Source: Bacillus sp. SLBN-46
GTDB lineage: Bacteria; Bacillota; Bacilli; Bacillales; Cytobacillaceae
Direction of reading: 5' to 3'
Assembly (NCBI RefSeq): GCF_031453555.1
Contig: NZ_JAVIZM010000001.1
Location: forward strand, 502,001-566,000
Length of the DNA stretch: 64,000 nucleotides
Positions 59,407 to 64,000 of this stretch are shown here, piece by piece. The translations under genes and the position numbers were made by a program. How positions within the stretch are numbered: the stretch's first letter is position 1; each line of letters opens with the position of its first letter. The notes below the pieces were generated by a model. It did not search any database. It saw only the letters and a list, made by a program, of their open reading frames with translations, and was not told the origin of the DNA.

Positions 59407-59635
59407 GGTACTATTTTTTGCCCATTTACGAGATGCAGTCGGCGGTGAGGAGTTCCTTTCGATCGATGCAAGCGGTAAAACCGTTGCTGAGTTAAAGGCT
59501 GATTTAGCTGCCAACTATAACTTGCCTAAAATGGATACGGTGATGACAGCGATCAATGAAGAGTTTGCTTCCAATGATGAGGTTATCTCTGATGGTGATA
59601 TCATTGCGTTCATTCCTCCGGTTAGCGGGGGCTGA
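59399..59635 (+). CDS. moaD: Molybdopterin synthase sulfur carrier MoaD
   Basis: A 78-residue ubiquitin-fold protein ending in PPVSGG, the C-terminal Gly-Gly that becomes the thiocarboxylate donor. The opening VLFFAHLRDAVGGEEF is typical. It overlaps moaE and precedes the activating enzyme gene by 6 bases. Confidence 0.95.
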   Translation: MNKVLFFAHLRDAVGGEEFLSIDASGKTVAELKADLAANYNLPKMDTVMTAINEEFASNDEVISDGDIIAFIPPVSGG

Positions 59636-59641
59636 TTTAGT

Positions 59642-60661
59642 ATGGATGAAAGGTATTCACGGCAAGTTCTCTTTCCAGGGATTGGTAAAGAAGGGCAAGA
59701 GAAGATTAGGAGAAAACATGTACTGATTATCGGTGCCGGAGCGTTAGGGTCGGGAAGTGCAGAGGTTTTGGTCCGGTCTGGTGTGGGCAAGCTGACGATT
59801 ATTGATCGCGATTATGTCGAAGCGAGTAATTTGCAACGGCAGCAGCTTTATACGGAGGAAGATGTCGCTGAAAAGCTACCGAAGGCTGCAGCTGCAGATA
59901 AGCGTCTGCGTGCCATCAATTCCGATGTAGAGATTCGGGCAATCATCGGTGATGCGACTCCTGAATTGCTGGAGGAATTGGTAGTCAGCGTGGATTTGAT
60001 GATGGATGCAACTGATAATTTTGAGACACGTATGGCGATGAATGATGTATCACAAAAATACACGATTCCGTGGATCTACGGTGCTTGTGTCGGCAGCTAT
60101 GGGATGAGTTTTTCCATTATTCCAGGGAAGACACCGTGTCTTAACTGCCTGTTACGATCGATTCCGCTACAAGGGCTGACCTGTGATACAGGTGGGATTA
60201 TTTCTCCGGCTGTCCAGATGGTTATTGCGCATCAAACCGCGGAAGCGCTAAAGATTCTGGTTGAAGATTATGATGCGGTCCGCACATCGTTCGTCAGTTT
60301 TGATTTATGGAGAAATGAATATACGAGTTTAAAGATGTCGAAGGCGAAGTTTGCTGGTTGCTTATCATGCGGCGAGGAGCGAACGTATCCGTATCTTGAT
60401 TATGAGAATATGACGAAAACGACGGTGCTGTGCGGCCGCGATACCGTGCAAATCCGACCTGCGGCTGCTAGTGAAATTTCCTTGGAACGGCTTGCCGGGC
60501 AGCTTAGCTCACTAGGTTATGTAGTGAAAGGCAACCCCTATCTGCTGTCTGTGGAAATGGGCGAAGAACGGATGGTTATTTTTCAAGATGGCCGCGCTTT
60601 GGTCCATGGAACCAAAGATTTAACACACGCAAAATCCATCTATCAACGAATATTAGGATAA
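59642..60661 (+). CDS. moeB: MoaD-activating adenylyltransferase MoeB (ThiF/E1-like)
   Basis: A 339-residue E1-like enzyme. ATP site VLIIGAGALGSGSAEVLVRSG; RDYVEASNLQRQQLYTEED; MDATDNFETRMAMNDV; zinc pairs in CLNCLL and CLSCG. It adenylates the C-terminus of MoaD. The last 80 residues are an extension found in Bacillus homologues in place of a rhodanese domain. A role with ThiS as well cannot be excluded. Last gene of the block. Confidence 0.92.
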   Translation: MDERYSRQVLFPGIGKEGQEKIRRKHVLIIGAGALGSGSAEVLVRSGVGKLTIIDRDYVEASNLQRQQLYTEEDVAEKLPKAAAADKRLRAINSDVEIRAIIGDATPELLEELVVSVDLMMDATDNFETRMAMNDVSQKYTIPWIYGACVGSYGMSFSIIPGKTPCLNCLLRSIPLQGLTCDTGGIISPAVQMVIAHQTAEALKILVEDYDAVRTSFVSFDLWRNEYTSLKMSKAKFAGCLSCGEERTYPYLDYENMTKTTVLCGRDTVQIRPAAASEISLERLAGQLSSLGYVVKGNPYLLSVEMGEERMVIFQDGRALVHGTKDLTHAKSIYQRILG

Positions 60662-60690
60662 CCCGTACCAGTTCATGGTGCGGGATTTTT
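60662..60690 (+). terminator. Terminator of the formate dehydrogenase / cofactor block
   Basis: A 9-bp stem CCCGTACCA / TGGTGCGGG (one G-T pair) with a 5-base loop, then ATTTTT, directly after the moeB stop. Confidence 0.85.
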
Positions 60691-60703
60691 GCGATATTCG
60701 ACT

Positions 60704-60719
60704 TGTTTCACGTGGAACA
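60704..60719. other. parS site (Spo0J/ParB binding, chromosome segregation)
   Basis: TGTTTCACGTGGAACA is the exact reverse complement of TGTTCCACGTGAAACA and fits the B. subtilis parS consensus TGTTNCACGTGAAACA fully. It lies in the intergenic space just after a terminator, where ParB spreading would not disturb genes. Such sites cluster around the replication origin, which places this end of the window in the origin-proximal part of a chromosome. Confidence 0.9.
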
Positions 60720-60805
60720 TGTCGAACGGTGGATGGGTCAATTTTTCGTAAAATAGTTGAATATCAGGTAGAATAGAAACGAGACTGAAAATAGAGGTGT
60801 CACAA

Positions 60806-61156
60806 ATGAACATATCCATCCAAAAGCTCTTAACTAAAATAGAAGAAGAATTAAAACAAGCAAAAACAGCTCAAATGCAAGAAAGCTTGCGGGAAAAGGT
60901 GTACTCTATTAAAATATTATGCGAATTGATCCTAGATGATCAGCCAGCAGTACAAGGTGAAAGACCGTTGAACGCTCCTGCGGCCGCGAAGCCAGTACAA
61001 ACACAACCTGCCTATCAACAGCCAGTGGCCGCACAACCAGTTTTTCAACAGCCGATCATGAATCAACCCATCTTTCAACAACCGGCACCCGTCCAACAGG
61101 GAAAAAAACTAGAAATGGACAACGAAGCAAACGGAGATTCATTATTTGATTTTTAA
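60806..61156 (+). CDS. ywdI: YwdI-like family protein
   Basis: A 116-residue protein: a helical N-terminus (ISIQKLLTKIEEELKQAKTAQMQESLREKVYSIKILCELIL in parts) followed by a Pro/Gln-rich low-complexity tail with three QP-type repeats (VFQQPIMNQPIFQQPA) and an acidic ending SLFDF. The helical part and position before ywdK match YwdI of B. subtilis; function unknown. The ATG at 60806 is preferred because GAGGTG then has 6-base spacing; a GTG lies at 60797. Confidence 0.82.
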   Translation: MNISIQKLLTKIEEELKQAKTAQMQESLREKVYSIKILCELILDDQPAVQGERPLNAPAAAKPVQTQPAYQQPVAAQPVFQQPIMNQPIFQQPAPVQQGKKLEMDNEANGDSLFDF

Positions 61157-61174
61157 AATGGGAGGAAATACAAG

Positions 61175-61546
61175 ATGAAAGCTTTTATCGTAATAGGGGC
61201 GATTAATGCCTTTTTAGCAGTAGCACTTGGTGCCTTTGGAGCACATGGATTAAAGGACAAGCTAGATGCACATTATCTAGAGATTTGGAAAACAGGCGTG
61301 ACCTACCAAATGTTTCACGCAACCGGCATATTAATTATTGGTCTACTTCTCGGAAAAGTAGCAGCAAGCTCACAATTTGCCTGGTCCGGATGGTTAATGT
61401 TAGCCGGAATCATCCTATTTAGCGGCAGCTTGTACGCATTAAGCTTAACAAAAGTAGGCGTATTAGGAGCCATCACACCAATTGGCGGAGTATGCTTCTT
61501 AGCGGCATGGATCCTGATGATTGTAGGAGCAGTTAAACATTTTTAA
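61175..61546 (+). CDS. ywdK: DUF423 membrane protein YwdK
   Basis: A 123-residue membrane protein with four hydrophobic helices. The GAFGAHGLKDKLDAHYLEIWKTGVTYQMFHATGIL segment (in parts) is the DUF423 signature. Function unknown. It lies 18 bases after ywdI behind GGGAGGAAA and is convergent with gerQ. Confidence 0.92.
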   Translation: MKAFIVIGAINAFLAVALGAFGAHGLKDKLDAHYLEIWKTGVTYQMFHATGILIIGLLLGKVAASSQFAWSGWLMLAGIILFSGSLYALSLTKVGVLGAITPIGGVCFLAAWILMIVGAVKHF

Positions 61547-61556
61547 GTAAAGCAAG

Positions 61557-61587
61557 AGGCATTGGGCTGAAGACCCAATGCCTTTTT
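61557..61587. terminator. Terminator between ywdK and gerQ
   Basis: Perfect 10-bp stem AGGCATTGGG / CCCAATGCCT with a 7-base loop and TTTT; usable in the plus direction and, less well, for gerQ. Confidence 0.87.
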
Positions 61588-61599
61588 ACATGAAATATA

Positions 61600-62082
61600 T
61601 TATCTTGGTGGGTAAGTACCTAAGCCTGGTGATGCACCATATGGATATTCATATTCAATTTCTTCAGCAAACGTAATGTAATCGACCGCTACCATCGGAA
61701 TAAGGAAACGAGTACCGGCTTGCGGATCACTTAAAATAACATGGTCCCTTCCTGCCGCCTCAATAATTCCTTTAAATTCTTTCGCGTTCCATTGATTGTT
61801 ACCCTCAAAGGTTGCAAAGACACTAACAAGTTTTCCTTTGTTCAAACGAAGAATATTTTCAATGTACGATTGCTCAATTGGAAGCATACCTTGCCCGCCA
61901 CCTCCACCAGCGGGTGGCATTTGAGGCATTTGCGGCATTTGCCCCATTTGCTGCTGCATCTGTCCTGTTGATGGTGGTGGGAATTGTGGGAAGCCTTGCC
62001 CTCCACCCATAGGTTGTGCACGGTTTTGTCCAGCTACTCCAGTATAAGGCTGAAATCCTTGTGGATTGTTATATTGGTTCAT
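61600..62082 (-). CDS. gerQ: Spore coat protein GerQ
   Basis: A 160-residue spore coat protein that holds the cortex lytic enzyme CwlJ in place and is needed for calcium-dipicolinate germination. N-terminal 75 residues are Gly/Gln/Pro/Met-rich; residues about 76-150 are the conserved core (QSYIENILRLNKGKLVSVFATFEG, AAGRDHVILSDPQAGTRFLIPMVAVDYITF). In B. subtilis three N-terminal lysines are cross-linked by transglutaminase; this protein opens MNQYNNPQGFQP with no lysine in its first 80 residues. Start behind AGGAGGGG. Confidence 0.93.
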   Translation of the reverse strand: MNQYNNPQGFQPYTGVAGQNRAQPMGGGQGFPQFPPPSTGQMQQQMGQMPQMPQMPPAGGGGGQGMLPIEQSYIENILRLNKGKLVSVFATFEGNNQWNAKEFKGIIEAAGRDHVILSDPQAGTRFLIPMVAVDYITFAEEIEYEYPYGASPGLGTYPPR

Positions 62083-62277
62083 CTTTTCCCCTCCTAATAT
62101 AATTGAACGAATCGCCCAACAGTCTATTCATACTCCAAAGAAGCCCACATGGTTACAGTTGGGATGCTACTTTTTTCTCACCTCACCTTGATGAGACATA
62201 CGGAGCTTTATTTGAGACTCGCTGTTTAAATAGTATGAAGGGGTTGGGGGAAATATGACTGGCTTTTGGTAGGAAAA

Positions 62278-62314
62278 CAAAAAAGCTCTCAAGCCATGGC
62301 CTGAGAACTTTTTG
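62278..62314 (-). terminator. Terminator of hemQ
   Basis: An interrupted stem, AAAAGCTCTCAAGCC against GGCCTGAGAACTTTTT with two mismatches, ending in an A-run on the plus strand (T-run for hemQ) immediately after the hemQ stop. Confidence 0.75.
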
Positions 62315-62316
62315 TA

Positions 62317-63060
62317 TTATACGTGAAGGAATGTGGATACGCGTTCTTCTTCGAGAAGGTTCCCAACGAAGAAGGCTCCAAACTCGCCGTAGCGAGCACT
62401 TACTTCATCAAAGCGCATTTCATAGACAAGCTTCTTGAACTGTAGAACATCTTCTGCGAACAGGGTAACGCCCCATTCGTAATCATCGAAGCCAACAGAA
62501 CCCGTGATGATTTGCTTAACTTTCCCTGCATATGTACGACCAATCATTCCATGGCTGCGCATCATATTGCGGCGTTCTTCCATCGGAAGCATATACCAGT
62601 TGTCATTGCCTTGACGGCGCTTATCCATTGGATAGAAACAAACATGCTTCGTTCTTGGAAGCGTCGGGTAAAGGCGTGCCAAAATTTGTGGGTTCTGGTA
62701 TGGATCTTCTCCTGCTGGTAGGTAGTTACTTAACTCCACAACCGAAACATAAGAATGAGCAGGAATCGTGAATTCTGCTAATTTTGTTTTGTTAAATTCT
62801 GTTTCAATCGCATTTAATTCTTCCATTGTTGGACGTAAAATCATCATCATAAAATCAGCCTTTTGACCAACAATTGTATATAAAGCATGACTGCCTTCTT
62901 TACGTTCCTGTGTTTGATTCCATTTTTCAACTAGACTTAGAAACTCATGGATAGCGGCTTGGCGCTCATCACTTGAAAGCATCTTCCACGTTGTCCAATC
63001 AACTGTACGGAAATCATGCAGGCAATACCATCCGTCAAGCGTTTGTGCTGCTTCACTCAT
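62317..63060 (-). CDS. hemQ: Coproheme decarboxylase HemQ (chlorite-dismutase fold)
   Basis: A 247-residue heme-biosynthesis enzyme that decarboxylates coproheme III to heme b in Gram-positive bacteria. The [14 protein letters not shown] start, [42 protein letters not shown] (read in parts; active-site Tyr and Lys region) and [17 protein letters not shown] plus [12 protein letters not shown] are diagnostic. The ATG at 63060 has AGGAGT 8 bases upstream; a GTG at 63069 is less likely. Divergent from pta, as in B. subtilis ywfI-pta. Confidence 0.95.
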   Translation of the reverse strand: MSEAAQTLDGWYCLHDFRTVDWTTWKMLSSDERQAAIHEFLSLVEKWNQTQERKEGSHALYTIVGQKADFMMMILRPTMEELNAIETEFNKTKLAEFTIPAHSYVSVVELSNYLPAGEDPYQNPQILARLYPTLPRTKHVCFYPMDKRRQGNDNWYMLPMEERRNMMRSHGMIGRTYAGKVKQIITGSVGFDDYEWGVTLFAEDVLQFKKLVYEMRFDEVSARYGEFGAFFVGNLLEEERVSTFLHV

Positions 63061-63257
63061 TAAAATCACTCCTAAATAATGATTCTTCTTATTAACACTT
63101 TTAACTATAACATAGTTTGACCAAGTGAAGCCTCAATAAAACCTTAATTGAAGATAAGTGGATATTTTTATTAAAATGGGTACATAGTAAAAACGAGAGT
63201 GTAATTTTTTGAAAACAAAAACATTTCGATGAAACCGCTATCTGTGATGTACGTTGC

Positions 63258-63285
63258 TTGAAATTTTACTTTGGTAAAGTATGCT
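63258..63285 (+). promoter_or_regulatory. Probable pta promoter
   Basis: TTGAAA (63258-63263), 16-base spacer, TATGCT (63280-63285), 37 bases before the pta start. The spacer and -10 edge contain a small dyad ACTTTGGTAAAGT (63268-63280) that could be an operator. Confidence 0.5.
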
Positions 63286-63321
63286 AATAGGGGTAGTTTT
63301 TTTAAAAGGGAGGATTTCATT

Positions 63322-64000
63322 GTGAGTGATTTATTTGAAGGATTAAAACAAAAAGTTTCCGGCCGTGATTTGCGTATTGTTTTTCCAGAAGGTTTAGACG
63401 AGCGAATTGTTAGAGCGACAGCCCGCTTAGCAGAGGAAAAATTAATCACACCGATTCTAGTAGGTAACATTGAACAAGTGCAGGCCAAAGCAAATGAGCT
63501 TGGCGTTTCTTTAGATGCTGCTGAAATTTATGATCCAGCAACTTATGCGGGCATGGATGAACTTGTTGCTGCGTTTGTTGAGCGCCGCAAAGGGAAAGCA
63601 ACGGAAGAAGATGCCCGTAAGATTTTACTAGATGAAAACTATTTCGGCACGATGCTCGTATATACGAATAAAGCACACGGTCTTGTCAGTGGTGCGGCAC
63701 ATTCAACTGCAGATACAGTGCGTCCTGCCTTGCAAATTATTAAAACAAAAGAAGGCGTTAAGAAAACTTCTGGTGTGTTCATTATGGTTCGTGAGGACGA
63801 GAAGTATGTATTTGCGGATTGTGCGATCAATATTGCACCAGACAGCAACGATTTAGCAGAAATCGCGATTGAAAGCGCGAAAACGGCTGAAATGTTCGAT
63901 ATGGAACCACGTGTGGCCATGTTGAGTTTTTCAACAAAGGGTTCAGCGAAGTCTCCTGAAACAGAAAAAGTGATTGAAGCAGTGGAAGAAGCAAAGCGGC
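63322..64000 (+). CDS. pta: Phosphate acetyltransferase, 3' end beyond window
   Basis: The first 226 codons of phosphotransacetylase, which interconverts acetyl-CoA and acetyl phosphate. It starts at GTG behind AAGGGAGGA. Seen: RIVFPEGLDERIVRATARLAEE, TPILVGN, ENYFGTMLVYTNKAHGLVSGAAHSTADTVRPALQIIKT (in parts) and SGVFIMVREDEKYVFADCAINI. The frame stays open to position 64000; the full protein is normally about 325 residues, so roughly 100 are missing. Divergent from hemQ. Confidence 0.95.
   Translation, partial: MSDLFEGLKQKVSGRDLRIVFPEGLDERIVRATARLAEEKLITPILVGNIEQVQAKANELGVSLDAAEIYDPATYAGMDELVAAFVERRKGKATEEDARKILLDENYFGTMLVYTNKAHGLVSGAAHSTADTVRPALQIIKTKEGVKKTSGVFIMVREDEKYVFADCAINIAPDSNDLAEIAIESAKTAEMFDMEPRVAMLSFSTKGSAKSPETEKVIEAVEEAKR

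Overview
The window looks like a chromosomal segment of an endospore-forming, low-GC member of the Bacillaceae (Bacillus sensu lato, Neobacillus-like). The grounds are strong GGAGG-type ribosome binding sites, the gerQ / ywdI / ywdK / hemQ / pta neighbourhood, yojF-bshB2 (bacillithiol), pdxK, a perfect Bacillus-type parS site and many hairpin-plus-T-run terminators. The metabolic equipment points to anaerobic respiration: a clade II nitrous oxide reductase cluster, an Fnr-like regulator and a selenocysteine-containing, Tat-exported formate dehydrogenase.

Layout. 1-9.3 kb: an edge hypothetical gene, a frameshifted rluF, an iron alcohol dehydrogenase, a secreted L,D-transpeptidase / wall-binding-repeat / SGNH-hydrolase fusion, then an actin-like ParM/ParR-type pair preceded by a helically phased repeat array that looks like its centromere, a DUF4023-like small protein, an APH-type kinase and pepT. 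9.3-18 kb: a 21-bp direct-repeat array, a NERD protein, a TetR-controlled ABC-2 exporter operon with an operator over its promoter, an ASCH protein and a heterodimeric ABC exporter with one degenerate ATP site. 18-21 kb: two more secreted proteins with the same 20-residue wall-binding repeats, one headed by a metallophosphoesterase. 21-29 kb: a NaiP-like transporter, a complete branched-chain amino acid ABC transporter (binding protein-livHMGF) and a B12-binding radical SAM protein. 29-39 kb: a membrane/GAF histidine kinase with a NarL-type regulator, an S-layer-anchored subtilase, ybaK, a duplicated P-loop protein, an AlkD-like protein and a HAD phosphatase.

38.7-46.4 kb: the nos cluster on the minus strand (nosC-nosZ-nosB-like-nosD-nosY-nosF and a terminal lipoprotein) diverging from a Crp/Fnr regulator, with Fnr-like boxes between them. 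46.4-48.5 kb: bshB2, yojF and pdxK. 48.8-60.7 kb: one long plus-strand block for formate dehydrogenase and molybdenum cofactor (fdhD, fdhA, fdhB, fdhC, fdhE, mobA, moeA, a moeA-periplasmic-binding-domain fusion, moaE, moaD, moeB). fdhA is read through an in-frame UGA followed by an apparent bacterial SECIS hairpin. 60.7-64 kb: parS, ywdI, ywdK, gerQ, hemQ and the start of pta.

The genes fit together as formate oxidation outside the membrane feeding quinol, and N2O reduction outside the membrane consuming electrons, with an oxygen-sensing type regulator between them. The least conventional items are the chromosomal actin/iteron module, the family of three wall-binding-repeat proteins, the selenoprotein, the long palindromes (one inside the formate dehydrogenase operon) and the 21-bp repeat array. 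All functional calls come from reading motifs by eye; no database search was run.
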